DNA of 64,000 nucleotides, taken from contig CAJFUA010000072.1 in the NCBI GenBank assembly GCA_904420085.1, forward strand, positions 42,153-106,152. The letters run 5' to 3'. Shown piece after piece: positions 44,981-53,502 of the stretch. The position numbers were made by a program, and so were the translations under genes. The notes under the pieces were generated by a model. The model did no database searches and was not told the origin of the DNA. It was given only the letters and a program-made list of their open reading frames with translations. Position 1 is the first letter of the stretch; every line of letters starts with the position of its first letter. Source of the DNA: an uncultured Eubacterium sp. (GTDB lineage Bacteria; Bacillota; Clostridia; Lachnospirales; Lachnospiraceae).

Positions 44981-45230
44981 GTGAAGAAGAGGAGTAATAA
45001 ATAACCTTCCATAGAGAGAAAGGGATGGTGGAAGCCTTTTGAAGAAGTGTTTATGAAGGTAGCTTCGGAGCAGTCAGGGTGAGAACGTAAAAGTATACAT
45101 TAGCCATGACCGGTTCGTCCCCGTTAAAAGATAGGATGAGTGATAAATAAAGGTGGTACCGCGATAAGTCGCCCTTTTGTGTGCTACCAATACATAAGAA
45201 AAAGAGCAGCACAACTGCTCTTTTTCTTAC
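44981..45230 (+). promoter_or_regulatory. T-box leader of valS
   Basis: A tRNA-sensing leader. The conserved T-box AGGTGGTACCGCGA is at 45151-45164, with the antiterminator closing strand CGCCCTTT at 45170-45177. Stem I begins near GAAGAAGAGGAGTA (44983-44996). The likely specifier is GTA at 45059-45061, just before GCTTCGGAGC, which would match valine tRNA and the downstream valS. An intrinsic terminator (45196-45228) follows. When uncharged tRNA-Val binds, the antiterminator would form and valS would be read. Confidence 0.9.
45196..45230 (+). terminator. Terminator of the T-box leader
   Basis: AAGAAAAAGAGCAG and CTGCTCTTTTTCTT form a perfect 14-bp stem with a CACAA loop. It lies 18 nt after the antiterminator and does not obviously share a strand with it, which is not the usual T-box layout. 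Confidence 0.85.
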
Positions 45231-45273
45231 ATATACAATAAATCATTTTAGATATTGTTTTGCAGCGTATTGG

Positions 45274-45472
45274 TTTTTGTAGGAAATCTGTATTTAAAAC
45301 GATAGGCAGATTTCCGTAAGATTATTGAGATTTGTTACAAACAGCGTAGCACCTGTTTGAGCACTGAGTAGCAAACTTGTTTGCTCTGAGTGCGAGTTTG
45401 CGGAGTTGTTTTGTGACAAACGAAAATAAGATAGGAAATCAACATGTTTTAAATACAGATTTCTTACAAAAA
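45274..45472. repeat. Branched inverted-repeat element between T-box and valS (element B)
   Basis: Arms 45274-45300 and 45446-45472 are 27-bp inverted copies with a single difference (G-T pair in RNA). The 145 bp inside hold further inverted pairs: TTTGTTACAAAC and TTTGTGACAAAC, ATTTCC/GGAAAT, and a strong hairpin at about 45359-45400 (GCACTGAGTAGCAAAC against GTTTGCTCTGAGTGC). There is no coding content. In the RNA it would put a large folded domain between the terminator and the valS ribosome binding site. Confidence 0.85.
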
Positions 45473-45494
45473 AACGATAGGAGCAAGAGAAAAG

Positions 45495-48140
45495 ATGAAA
45501 GAAATTGAGAAGAATTATAATCCGGCAGAGATTGAGGACAGACTGTATGAAAAATGGCAGGAGAAAAAATATTTTCATGCGAAAGTAGATAGAAGCAAGA
45601 AACCATTTACCATTGTGATGCCACCTCCAAACATTACAGGACAGCTTCATATGGGACATGCATTAGATAACACCATGCAGGATATTTTAATCCGGTTTAA
45701 GAGAATGCAGGGATATAATGCACTGTGGCAGCCGGGAACCGACCACGCATCCATTGCCACAGAAGTAAAAATTATTGATGCCTTAAAAGAACAGGGAATT
45801 GACAAAGAAGACCTGGGACGTGAAGGATTTTTGGAAAAAGCATGGGATTGGAAAAAAGAATATGGCGGACGTATTATCAACCAGTTAAAACGCCTTGGTT
45901 CCTCGGCAGACTGGGACAGAGAACGTTTTACAATGGATGAGGGATGTTCCGATGCCGTACAGGACGTATTTATCAAATTGTATAATAAGAAATTAATTTA
46001 TAAAGGCTCCAGACTGATTAACTGGTGTCCGGTTTGTCAGACATCCATCAGTGATGCAGAGGTAGAGCATGTGGATATGGCAGGACATTTCTGGCATATT
46101 AATTATCCGGTTGCAGGAGAAGAAGGACGATTTTTGGAAATTGCAACCACCCGTCCGGAAACCATGCTTGGCGATACTGCCGTGGCAGTAAATGCTGAAG
46201 ATGACAGATATAAAGACTTAATCGGAAAGATGGTAGAATTGCCATTGACAGGTCGCCAGATTCCGGTCATAGCCGATGAACATGCAGATATGGAAAAAGG
46301 AACCGGTGTTGTTAAAATAACTCCAGCTCATGATCCGAACGATTACGAAGTTGGAAAACGTCACAACTTACCGGAAATCAATATCTTAAATGATGACGGA
46401 ACCATTAATGAAGTTGGCGGTAAATATGCAGGTATGGACCGTTTCGAAGCAAGAAAAGCCATCTTAAAAGATTTGGATGATTTGGGACTTTTAGTGGAGA
46501 CAGAGGATATTGTTCACAGCGTAGGAACTCATGACCGCTGTAAATCCACCGTGGAGCCGATGATTAAACCACAGTGGTTTGTAGCCATGGAAGAGCTGGC
46601 AAAACCGGCTATGGAAGCAGTAAAAACCGGTGATTTAAAACTGATTCCGGAGCGTATGAACAAAGTATACTTTAACTGGCTGGAGAATATCCGTGACTGG
46701 TGTATTTCACGTCAGTTATGGTGGGGACACAGAATTCCGGCATACTATTGTCAGGATTGCGGTGAAGTGGTTGTAGCAAAAGAAGCGCCGGATGTCTGTC
46801 CGAAATGTGGAAAGAATCATTTTAAGCAGGACGAGGACACATTAGATACATGGTTTTCATCAGCATTGTGGCCGTTCAGCACCCTTGGCTGGCCAAAGGA
46901 GACAGAAGATTACGACTATTTCTATCCGACAGATGTACTGGTAACAGGATATGATATTATTTTCTTCTGGGTAATCCGAATGGTATTTTCAGGATTGGAG
47001 CATACAGACAAGCTTCCGTTCCATACCGTTGTGTTCCACGGACTGGTTCGTGATGATCAGGGACGTAAGATGTCCAAGTCGTTGGGAAATGGCATTGACC
47101 CATTGGAAGTTATTGATAAATACGGTGCAGATGCGCTGCGGTTTACACTGATTACCGGCAATGCTCCGGGAAATGATATGAGATTCTATTGGGAAAGAGT
47201 GGAAGCATCACGAAATTTTGCAAACAAGGTATGGAATGCTTCCAGATTTATACAGATGAATCTTCCGAAGGAGAAAATTGACTTAAATAAAAAGCCGGAA
47301 AATCTTACAGATGCGGATAAATGGATTCTGTCAAAAGTCAACACATTAGCAAAAGATGTGACAGAAAACCTGGATAAATACGAATTAGGGATTGCGGCTG
47401 ACAAAATTTACAACTTTATTTGGGAAGAATTTTGTGATTGGTATATTGAAATGGTTAAGCCAAGATTGTACAATGATAGTGATGACACAAAAGAGGCTGC
47501 GCTGTGGACATTGAAGAAGGTATTGATTGATTCATTAAAACTTCTTCATCCTTACATGCCGTTTGTTACAGAAGAAATTTTCTGCACCATACAGGAGGAA
47601 GAGGAATCCATTATGATTTCTCACTGGCCTGCGTATACGGAGCAGTATCATTTTGCAGAAGAAGAGGCGGCAGTGGAAACCATCAAGGAGGCAGTCCGTT
47701 CCATCAGAAATATCCGTTCTGAAATGAATGTGGCGCCAAGCAGAAAGGCGAAGGTGTTTGTGGTATCAGAGGATGCAGGGGTACGACAGATATTTGAAAA
47801 CGGTAATGTGTTTTTTGCAACGTTAGGATATGCCAGCGAGGTTGTGATTCAATCAGATAAGTCAGGGATTGAAGATGACGCAGTATCCGTTGTCATTCCA
47901 AAGGCTGCCATCTATATGCCGTTTGCTGAATTGGTAGATATTGCAAAGGAAAAGGAACGTCTCGAAAAAGAAGTTGTGAGACTTGAGAAAGAATTGGCAC
48001 GTGTCAATGGAATGCTTTCAAATCCGAACTTTGTAAACAAAGCGCCTGAAAAGAAAATTCTTGAAGAAAAAGAAAAGCAAGCGAAATATCAGCAGATGAT
48101 GGAACAGGTTCAGGAGCAACTGGCAAGACTGAAACAGTAA
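45495..48140 (+). CDS. valS: Valyl-tRNA synthetase
   Basis: An 881-residue class I synthetase charging tRNA-Val. The HIGH motif is HMGHAL in [11 protein letters not shown] (about 47-57); the editing domain (about 190-340) contains [11 protein letters not shown] and [15 protein letters not shown]; the zinc-binding-like CPKCGKNHF lies at about 435; KMSKS is in [10 protein letters not shown] (about 523-532). The C-terminal coiled coil (about 810-881, [20 protein letters not shown]) clamps the tRNA. Expression is controlled by the T-box leader upstream. All motifs appear intact. Confidence 0.97.
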   Translation: MKEIEKNYNPAEIEDRLYEKWQEKKYFHAKVDRSKKPFTIVMPPPNITGQLHMGHALDNTMQDILIRFKRMQGYNALWQPGTDHASIATEVKIIDALKEQGIDKEDLGREGFLEKAWDWKKEYGGRIINQLKRLGSSADWDRERFTMDEGCSDAVQDVFIKLYNKKLIYKGSRLINWCPVCQTSISDAEVEHVDMAGHFWHINYPVAGEEGRFLEIATTRPETMLGDTAVAVNAEDDRYKDLIGKMVELPLTGRQIPVIADEHADMEKGTGVVKITPAHDPNDYEVGKRHNLPEINILNDDGTINEVGGKYAGMDRFEARKAILKDLDDLGLLVETEDIVHSVGTHDRCKSTVEPMIKPQWFVAMEELAKPAMEAVKTGDLKLIPERMNKVYFNWLENIRDWCISRQLWWGHRIPAYYCQDCGEVVVAKEAPDVCPKCGKNHFKQDEDTLDTWFSSALWPFSTLGWPKETEDYDYFYPTDVLVTGYDIIFFWVIRMVFSGLEHTDKLPFHTVVFHGLVRDDQGRKMSKSLGNGIDPLEVIDKYGADALRFTLITGNAPGNDMRFYWERVEASRNFANKVWNASRFIQMNLPKEKIDLNKKPENLTDADKWILSKVNTLAKDVTENLDKYELGIAADKIYNFIWEEFCDWYIEMVKPRLYNDSDDTKEAALWTLKKVLIDSLKLLHPYMPFVTEEIFCTIQEEEESIMISHWPAYTEQYHFAEEEAAVETIKEAVRSIRNIRSEMNVAPSRKAKVFVVSEDAGVRQIFENGNVFFATLGYASEVVIQSDKSGIEDDAVSVVIPKAAIYMPFAELVDIAKEKERLEKEVVRLEKELARVNGMLSNPNFVNKAPEKKILEEKEKQAKYQQMMEQVQEQLARLKQ

Positions 48141-48173
48141 AACCCGTGAAATACGGTGAAGTGGAGGTACGAT

Positions 48174-48317
48174 ATGATTAATTTTGAAGAAGAAATCAAA
48201 AAATTTCATCCCAGCCTTGAAATCGAGGAAGCAGAGGATGCAATATATAACAATAATATATCTGACATTACTGATGTGATGATTCAGATGATTAATGAAC
48301 TGAAGGCAGACGAATAA
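48174..48317 (+). CDS. Small acidic protein after valS
   Basis: A 47-residue acidic helical protein (MINFEEEIKKFHPSLEIEEA to LKADE) with 15 Asp or Glu. ATG 48174 has GTGGAGGTA in front. I do not recognise a named family, but the strong ribosome binding site and tight position between valS and the zinc-ribbon gene (22 bp) make it a credible gene. Confidence 0.65.
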   Translation: MINFEEEIKKFHPSLEIEEAEDAIYNNNISDITDVMIQMINELKADE

Positions 48318-48339
48318 CAGGCAAAGGATGGAAAGATAA

Positions 48340-49758
48340 ATGATTTGCTATAATTGTGGAAGCGTGCTGACCAACAGTGACTATTGCAGTCAGTGTGGTA
48401 TGGACGTCAGTGTATACAAGAGAATCGTCCGATTATCCAATACCTACTATAATGCCGGTTTAACAAAAGCAAGAAACCGGGATTTGGCTGGTGCGGCGGA
48501 TACCCTCAGACGATGCGTAAAATTGAATAAGCGGAATATTGATGCAAGAAACCTGCTGGGTCTGGTTTATTTTGAGATGGGTGAGACGGTACAGGCATTT
48601 TCCGAGTGGGTTATGAGTACCAACATCCAGCCGGATAATAATCCTGCCGACAAATATCTTCTGACCATTCAGCAGGAAAAAGGAAAGGTGGATGAATTAA
48701 ATCATACCATTAAAAAGTTTAACATAGCGTTAAATTATGCAAGAAGCGGTACGGATGATATGGCCATTATTCAGTTGAAAAAGGTTCTCAATCAGAATCC
48801 GAACTTTATCAAGGCATATCAGTTATTAACCCTTCTCTATACAAAAAACGGACAGTATGAGAGGGCGAAGCGCACAATAAAAAAATGTATGAAGATTGAT
48901 AAGTGTAATCCGTTAAGTATCCGTTATCTGCGTGAAATCAATGAGTATGTGGAGGATGAAAAGAGGAATGATCCGGACAAGAGAATGGAGCGGAGAAGAA
49001 GTCTGCGGGGAAGACTGGTAGACAGACCATACCTTAGCGGAAATGATGTTATCATTCCGAAAAATGACTTTAAGGATGCGCTGACGGGAGCTCAGAGTAT
49101 TCTTCATATCATTATTGGTATCCTGCTTGGTGCGGCTTTGGTTTACTTTATCGTTACACCTGCCAGAATTTCCAGTGTGACAGATAAAGTCAATGATACG
49201 AAGGTGGAATATAACCAGAAAATTGCGATTAAAAATTCTACCATATCTGAACTGCAGAATCAGGTAGATACAATTAAGGCAGACAGAGATAAATTGAAAA
49301 CCAGTCTGGCCCAGTACACCGATACCGGAAATACGTTAAGTACCAACTACAGCAATCTGTTGGAAGCTGTCGAATACTATTTAGATAAAGATTATGACAA
49401 AAGTGCGAATGCTTTAGAGAAGGTTGACGGCAAGATGAAGATGGATTCGGCACCTTTTACCCATGTGTATGAAGCGTTAAGCGACCAGCTTTCCTCACAG
49501 GTAGAGCAGGGAGCATTTGATGCCGGAATGTCTGCCTATGAAAGTGGAGATTATGAAAAGGCTATCGAAGAATTTGAAAGATGCCTGGAGACAAATAAAG
49601 ATAATGATGAGGCAATGTATTACTTAGCGTATGCATACAGCAGAAACGGCAATGATGAAAAAGCAGAAGAGTATTTCAGAAAAATTGTGGATGATTATCC
49701 TGATTCTGACTTTTACACCAGAGCTGAGAATCAACTGCCTGACGATACAGAAGAGTAA
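48340..49758 (+). CDS. Zinc-ribbon and TPR membrane protein
   Basis: A 472-residue protein in clear parts. An N-terminal zinc ribbon (CYNCGSVL and YCSQCGMD, residues 3-22) is followed by cytosolic TPR repeats (about 28-215), an Arg-rich stretch (RMERRRSLRGR), one transmembrane helix (about 253-273), a coiled coil (about 280-325) and further extracellular TPRs (about 335-465, such as YESGDYEKAIEEFERCLE). This topology is common in Lachnospiraceae but no function is known. It may act as a membrane-spanning assembly scaffold. It follows valS and the small acidic gene and is closed by a good terminator. Confidence 0.85.
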   Translation: MICYNCGSVLTNSDYCSQCGMDVSVYKRIVRLSNTYYNAGLTKARNRDLAGAADTLRRCVKLNKRNIDARNLLGLVYFEMGETVQAFSEWVMSTNIQPDNNPADKYLLTIQQEKGKVDELNHTIKKFNIALNYARSGTDDMAIIQLKKVLNQNPNFIKAYQLLTLLYTKNGQYERAKRTIKKCMKIDKCNPLSIRYLREINEYVEDEKRNDPDKRMERRRSLRGRLVDRPYLSGNDVIIPKNDFKDALTGAQSILHIIIGILLGAALVYFIVTPARISSVTDKVNDTKVEYNQKIAIKNSTISELQNQVDTIKADRDKLKTSLAQYTDTGNTLSTNYSNLLEAVEYYLDKDYDKSANALEKVDGKMKMDSAPFTHVYEALSDQLSSQVEQGAFDAGMSAYESGDYEKAIEEFERCLETNKDNDEAMYYLAYAYSRNGNDEKAEEYFRKIVDDYPDSDFYTRAENQLPDDTEE

Positions 49759-49781
49759 AAATCAAACTGATTTCAAGTACG

Positions 49782-49812
49782 AAAGAGAAGAACAAACCGT
49801 TCTTCTCTTTTT
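49782..49812 (+). terminator. Terminator of the zinc-ribbon/TPR gene
   Basis: AAAGAGAAGAAC and GTTCTTCTCTTT form a 12-bp stem followed by TT, then GCG and TTTT. Confidence 0.88.
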
Positions 49813-49821
49813 GCGTTTTGG

Positions 49822-49954
49822 CATGAGCCATGCCACAAGAGATAATTTTTGTCACTGCAAGTTTACTTGCAAAGTGACAAAAAATTATCTCTTGTGATAG
49901 GGCGAAGCCCACGACCGAGATGGAGCAAAGCGAAATCGAGGTGCATGGCTCATG
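49822..49954. repeat. Branched inverted-repeat element before spoIIA (element C)
   Basis: Outer arms CATGAGCCATG (49822-49832) and CATGGCTCATG (49944-49954) enclose a long inner hairpin: 49834-49855 pairs with 49874-49896 (22 bp, one extra A), continuing into TGCAAG/CTTGCA. A small hairpin GGGCGAAGCCC (49900-49910) and an imperfect CGAGAT...AAATCG pair follow. A further GGCTC/GAGCC hairpin lies just outside (49954-49972). There is no gene. It separates the zinc-ribbon gene's terminator from the sporulation operon. Confidence 0.8.
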
Positions 49955-50015
49955 GCTCAAGGAAAAAGAGCCAACGGTAGTGCTCATAAAATTATATTTC
50001 AAAGGGGGATTTTAT

Positions 50016-50345
50016 ATGGAAGTTTTATACGAAGTAAGAGGAGAAAATTTATTTATCTATTTACCGGAGGAATTGGATCATCATAATTCCAAAATGATCA
50101 CAGAGCAGTCCGACTGGTACATTGTATCAAATCAAATCAGAAATATCATTTTTAATTTTAAAAATACGAATTTTATGGACAGTTCCGGAATTGGAGTGAT
50201 TATGGGAAGGTATAAACTGATAAAAACACGGGGCGGTAATATCACCGTGACCAATATAAACAATGCCATTGACAGGATTCTTACCATATCAGGTTTGTAC
50301 AAAATCGTAAATAAAAAAGAAATGATCAATTTGGCTGAATTTTAG
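50016..50345 (+). CDS. spoIIAA: Anti-sigma F factor antagonist
   Basis: A 109-residue STAS-domain protein. When its serine is not phosphorylated it frees sigma-F from SpoIIAB in the forespore. The phosphorylated serine is in NFMDSSGIGVIMGRYK (about 48-63). ATG 50016 has AAAGGGGG in front; the longer open frame runs back into element C and is rejected. It heads the conserved operon spoIIAA-spoIIAB-sigF. Confidence 0.96.
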   Translation: MEVLYEVRGENLFIYLPEELDHHNSKMITEQSDWYIVSNQIRNIIFNFKNTNFMDSSGIGVIMGRYKLIKTRGGNITVTNINNAIDRILTISGLYKIVNKKEMINLAEF

Positions 50346-50354
50346 GAGGTGTAT

Positions 50355-50807
50355 ATGGAAAATAATATGAGTCTTGAGTTTGATGCAAAATCTCAAAATG
50401 AGGGACTGGCAAGAATGGTAGTGTCAGCGTTTCTCACGGAACTGGATCCCACCGTTGAAGAGATGAATGATGTAAAAACGGCCGTGTCGGAGGCAGTAAC
50501 AAATTCCATTATCCATGGTTATGGGGAAAAAGAAGGACAGGTTTTTATGAAATGCAGTCTCCGAAAAGATAACGATTTGGAAGATTGTATATTACAAATT
50601 GAGATTAAAGATGAGGGAGTGGGAATTGAAGATATAGAGAAAGCAAAAGAGCCCTTATACACGACAAAGCCGGAATTGGAACGCTCAGGAATGGGATTTA
50701 TGTTTATGGAAATGTTTATGGATCATATACATATTGATTCCAAACCCGGTGTTGGAACCACAGTTTTTATGACAAAAAAAATAAAAGATAATAAAAAGAA
50801 TAGATAG
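50355..50807 (+). CDS. spoIIAB: Anti-sigma F factor (serine kinase)
   Basis: A 150-residue GHKL-type serine kinase that binds sigma-F and phosphorylates SpoIIAA. The N box is in AVSEAVTNSIIHGY (about 44-57), G1 in IKDEGVGIEDIE (about 82-93) and G2 in ERSGMGFMFM (about 110-119). ATG 50355 has AGGAGG five bases in front. Nine bases separate it from spoIIAA and seven from sigF. Confidence 0.96.
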   Translation: MENNMSLEFDAKSQNEGLARMVVSAFLTELDPTVEEMNDVKTAVSEAVTNSIIHGYGEKEGQVFMKCSLRKDNDLEDCILQIEIKDEGVGIEDIEKAKEPLYTTKPELERSGMGFMFMEMFMDHIHIDSKPGVGTTVFMTKKIKDNKKNR

Positions 50808-50814
50808 AGGTAAT

Positions 50815-51534
50815 ATGGATACATTAACCCTAATAAAACAGGCTCACCAAGGGGATAAAGTTTCCAGAGACAGGGTACTGACAGAAAATACCGCTTTGAT
50901 ATGGAGTATTGTCCGCAGATTTTTAAATCGGGGCTATGAGGGGGAAGATTTATTTCAAATCGGCTGTATCGGGATGCTGAAAGCCATAGACAGGTTTGAC
51001 GTGGAATACAATGTGGCTTTCTCTACTTATGCAGTTCCCTTAATTGCGGGAGAAATCAGACGATTTTTGCGGGATGACGGTATTATAAAAATCAGCAGAA
51101 CCATTAAAGAAAATCAGAATAAAATTATTGCAGAAACAGAAAAATTCAGGGAGACAAATCATGTGGAACCTACCATAGAACAGCTTTCTGAATTATGTTC
51201 TTTATCAAAAGAAGATGTGGTGACAGCTATAGAATCTCTCAGAAATGTTGAGTCCATTGATAAGGAAGCAGACAGCACCGGCGATGGCAACAGTGTGTCG
51301 ATAATGGACAGGCTGGTGGACAAAACCAATCATGAAAATATGGTCGTTGACAGATTATTAATCAGGCAGCTTTTGGATACACTGGAAGAAAAAGAACGGA
51401 ATATCATTATTTTAAGATATTACAAAAATAAAACCCAGTCTGATATTGCAAAAGAAATTGGAATTACGCAGGTGCAGGTGTCAAGATTGGAGAAAAAAAT
51501 ACTGAAAAAATTAAAAAAACAAATTAATTTTTAA
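50815..51534 (+). CDS. sigF: RNA polymerase sigma-F factor
   Basis: A 239-residue sigma-70-family factor, the first forespore-specific sigma. Region 2 contains EDLFQIGCIGMLKAIDRFD (about 42-60) and FSTYAVPLIAGEIRRFLRD; region 3 has EPTIEQLSE; region 4 ends with the recognition helix KNKTQSDIAKEIGITQVQVS (about 204-223). It is kept inactive by SpoIIAB until the asymmetric septum forms. It would be expected to drive gpr and the spoVA genes nearby. Confidence 0.97.
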   Translation: MDTLTLIKQAHQGDKVSRDRVLTENTALIWSIVRRFLNRGYEGEDLFQIGCIGMLKAIDRFDVEYNVAFSTYAVPLIAGEIRRFLRDDGIIKISRTIKENQNKIIAETEKFRETNHVEPTIEQLSELCSLSKEDVVTAIESLRNVESIDKEADSTGDGNSVSIMDRLVDKTNHENMVVDRLLIRQLLDTLEEKERNIIILRYYKNKTQSDIAKEIGITQVQVSRLEKKILKKLKKQINF

Positions 51535-51604
51535 TATTTGGAATATTGGAAAAACTTTTGGAGATACTGAAAATATTGTTAGAAATATAAAAGAGAGGTG
51601 CAAT

Positions 51605-51724
51605 ATGAAAATATTAAAAATGATGTTGGTACTGCTGATTATGCTGGCAGTTGCAGGGTTTAGTGTTTTAATGTTGACCGAAGATAAAACTACTTATGAA
51701 AAAGAAGCCGCCGTGCTGATATAG
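51605..51724 (+). CDS. Small single-span membrane protein before spoVAA
   Basis: A 39-residue protein with one hydrophobic helix (LVLLIMLAVAGFSVLML, about 8-24). ATG 51605 has AGAGAGGTG in front, and it ends 8 bp before spoVAA, so it is probably a real sporulation-operon microprotein. I know no named family for it. Confidence 0.6.
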   Translation: MKILKMMLVLLIMLAVAGFSVLMLTEDKTTYEKEAAVLI

Positions 51725-51732
51725 GTGATTTT

Positions 51733-52359
51733 ATGAGCGATACATTATATGTAAAAATGAGTCAATGTGTGGAAATTACCAACGATTATGTGACTGTGGG
51801 GGATGTCTGTCAGTTAGAATGTAAAAATAAAACCATAGTCAACAGACTGAAACCCATCAAACTGTTAAATGATGATTCCAATGGGAAAAAAAGATATCTT
51901 GTATCTATCATGAAAATTTATGAGATCGTGGATAAGGAATTTCAGAATGTTGACGTTCAAAGTGTTGGGGAAACCGATTGTATTATAGAATTTAAAAAGG
52001 CAAACAGCGATATAAAGTGGCTGGAAATATTAAAAGTGACAGCCATATGCATTATTCTTTTCTTTGGCGCAGGATTTTCCATTATGTCCTTTAATAACGA
52101 CATATCCATTGGAGGAATGTTTGAGAAAGTCTGTAAACTGCTGACGGGAGATAAAAACACGGGAAAAACAGTGATGGAAGTAGGATATTCTTTGGGACTG
52201 GGACTGGGAATTCTTGTTTTCTATAATCATTTCGGACCGAAAAAACTTTCTAAAGACCCTACACCGATTGAAGTAGAAATGCGAAAATACGAGACGGAAA
52301 TTAATCAGGCATTGATTGACGGTCATAACAGACAGGATGGAAAGTTGGACGTAAAATGA
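51733..52359 (+). CDS. spoVAA: Stage V sporulation protein AA
   Basis: A 208-residue membrane protein of the SpoVA dipicolinic acid channel complex. The soluble N-terminal domain (about 1-90, MSDTLYVKMSQCVEI, VGDVCQLEC) is followed by two membrane helices (about 98-117 and 142-162) and a charged tail. The 4-bp overlap with spoVAB and the sigF gene upstream support the assignment. Confidence 0.93.
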   Translation: MSDTLYVKMSQCVEITNDYVTVGDVCQLECKNKTIVNRLKPIKLLNDDSNGKKRYLVSIMKIYEIVDKEFQNVDVQSVGETDCIIEFKKANSDIKWLEILKVTAICIILFFGAGFSIMSFNNDISIGGMFEKVCKLLTGDKNTGKTVMEVGYSLGLGLGILVFYNHFGPKKLSKDPTPIEVEMRKYETEINQALIDGHNRQDGKLDVK

Positions 52360-52796
52360 TGATTTTAAATTATGTAATTATGGCACTGGTATCCATCGGT
52401 GGTGGAGCAGTTATATCAGGTGCAGTTTTTGCCTTGATTTCTTCTACTGGAGTGGTAACAAGAATGGCGGACAAATCCAGAACTGCCAGTCATGTCAGAA
52501 TATATGAGGATGCCATTATTCTCGGCGGTGTTTGGTGGAATTTGTTCTGGATTTTTTCTATTCACATTCCCTTTGGAGCGGATTTTGCTCAGGAGTTTCA
52601 GGCGATTATGGGATTGGCACAGGGGATGTTTGTGGGATGTCTGGCAGTTTCGTTAGCTGAGGCGTTAAGTACCACGGCAATTTTTTCAAGAAGGGTAAAA
52701 CTGAAAACAGGATTGAGCTTTATTGTTTTATCCATTGCGTTAGGAAAAATAGCTGCCTCACTGATTCAGTTTGGAAACGGATGGGTTAAGAAGTAA
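52356..52796 (+). CDS. spoVAB: Stage V sporulation protein AB
   Basis: A 146-residue membrane protein with about four helices. SIGGGAVISGAVFALISSTG (about 13-32) and the segment YEDAIILGGVWWNLFW are characteristic of SpoVAB. It is part of the inner spore membrane complex that moves dipicolinic acid. Translationally coupled to spoVAA; spoVAC follows after 24 bp. Confidence 0.93.
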   Translation: MMILNYVIMALVSIGGGAVISGAVFALISSTGVVTRMADKSRTASHVRIYEDAIILGGVWWNLFWIFSIHIPFGADFAQEFQAIMGLAQGMFVGCLAVSLAEALSTTAIFSRRVKLKTGLSFIVLSIALGKIAASLIQFGNGWVKK

Positions 52797-52820
52797 TGAT
52801 AAATTTGGAGATGGTTGAGT

Positions 52821-53279
52821 ATGGAAAGTGAAGAGAGAAAAAAACAGTACAATGAATATGTAGAAAAGGTAACGCCTAATAACAATCTGTGGAAAAATCT
52901 GTTCAATGCTTTTTTGATTGGAGGACTCATCTGTGTCATGGGACAGGTCTGGATGGAAATTTTCATGTATTTTGGTATGGGAAAAGAAGATGCGGCCAGT
53001 TGGACCACATTAACGCTGATACTGGAAAGCGTCCTTCTTACAGGATTCGGATTATATCCGAAAATTGCAAAAGTAGGAGGCGCAGGATGCCTCGTGCCGA
53101 TTACAGGATTTGCAAATGGGGTGGTTTCCCCGGCAATTGAATTTCAGGCAGAAGGACAGATATTTGGCGTGGGAGCAAAAATTTTTACCATTGCAGGACC
53201 GGTTATTTTGTACGGTATATTATCCAGTTGGATTGCAGGAATTATTTATATAGTGCTGAAAGCATGCGGAATCATATAA
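52821..53279 (+). CDS. spoVAC: Stage V sporulation protein AC
   Basis: A 152-residue membrane protein of the SpoVAC/SpoVAEb family; in Bacillus SpoVAC behaves as a mechanosensitive channel of the spore membrane. Signature segments are FLIGGLICVMGQ (about 29-40), TGFGLYPKIAKVGGAGCLVP and ITGFANGVVSPAIEFQAEG. The longer soluble N-terminus (about 24 residues) and the extension after the GAG motif point to AC rather than AEb. ATG 52821 has TTGGAG in front; an in-frame TTG lies two codons earlier. A terminator follows, so spoVAD and spoVAE are not in this operon. Confidence 0.88.
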   Translation: MESEERKKQYNEYVEKVTPNNNLWKNLFNAFLIGGLICVMGQVWMEIFMYFGMGKEDAASWTTLTLILESVLLTGFGLYPKIAKVGGAGCLVPITGFANGVVSPAIEFQAEGQIFGVGAKIFTIAGPVILYGILSSWIAGIIYIVLKACGII

Positions 53280-53322
53280 AAAGTTGTTGAAGAAAAAGCA
53301 GTAAAATTCAAATATAGGGAAT

Positions 53323-53371
53323 AAAAAGAGGTTCGTTTCAGGGGATGAAAATATATAGGAACCTCTTTTTT
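53323..53371 (+). terminator. Terminator of the spoVA operon
   Basis: AAAAAGAGGTTC (53323-53334) and GAACCTCTTTTT (53359-53370) pair across a 24-nt loop and end in a T-run. Confidence 0.85.
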
Positions 53372-53438
53372 GCAGTAAAAGTCCGGCAGACAATCGTGTG
53401 TCTGTGCAAAATATGGTTTGCCGGTCATTATGAATATA

Positions 53439-53467
53439 TTGCAATTCAACTTTGTCGATATTATACT
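53439..53467 (+). promoter_or_regulatory. Promoter of the DNA glycosylase gene
   Basis: TTGCAA (53439-53444) and TATACT (53462-53467) with a 17-bp spacer, 36 bp before the gene. Confidence 0.8.
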
Positions 53468-53502
53468 GTGGTTGAAACAATCAATGTATGAAGGAGGCAG
53501 AT

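Noticed and set aside
49631..50002. Frames on both strands through element C
   Set aside because: They arise from the palindrome and the flanking gene end; the spoIIAA start at 50016 has its own ribosome binding site.
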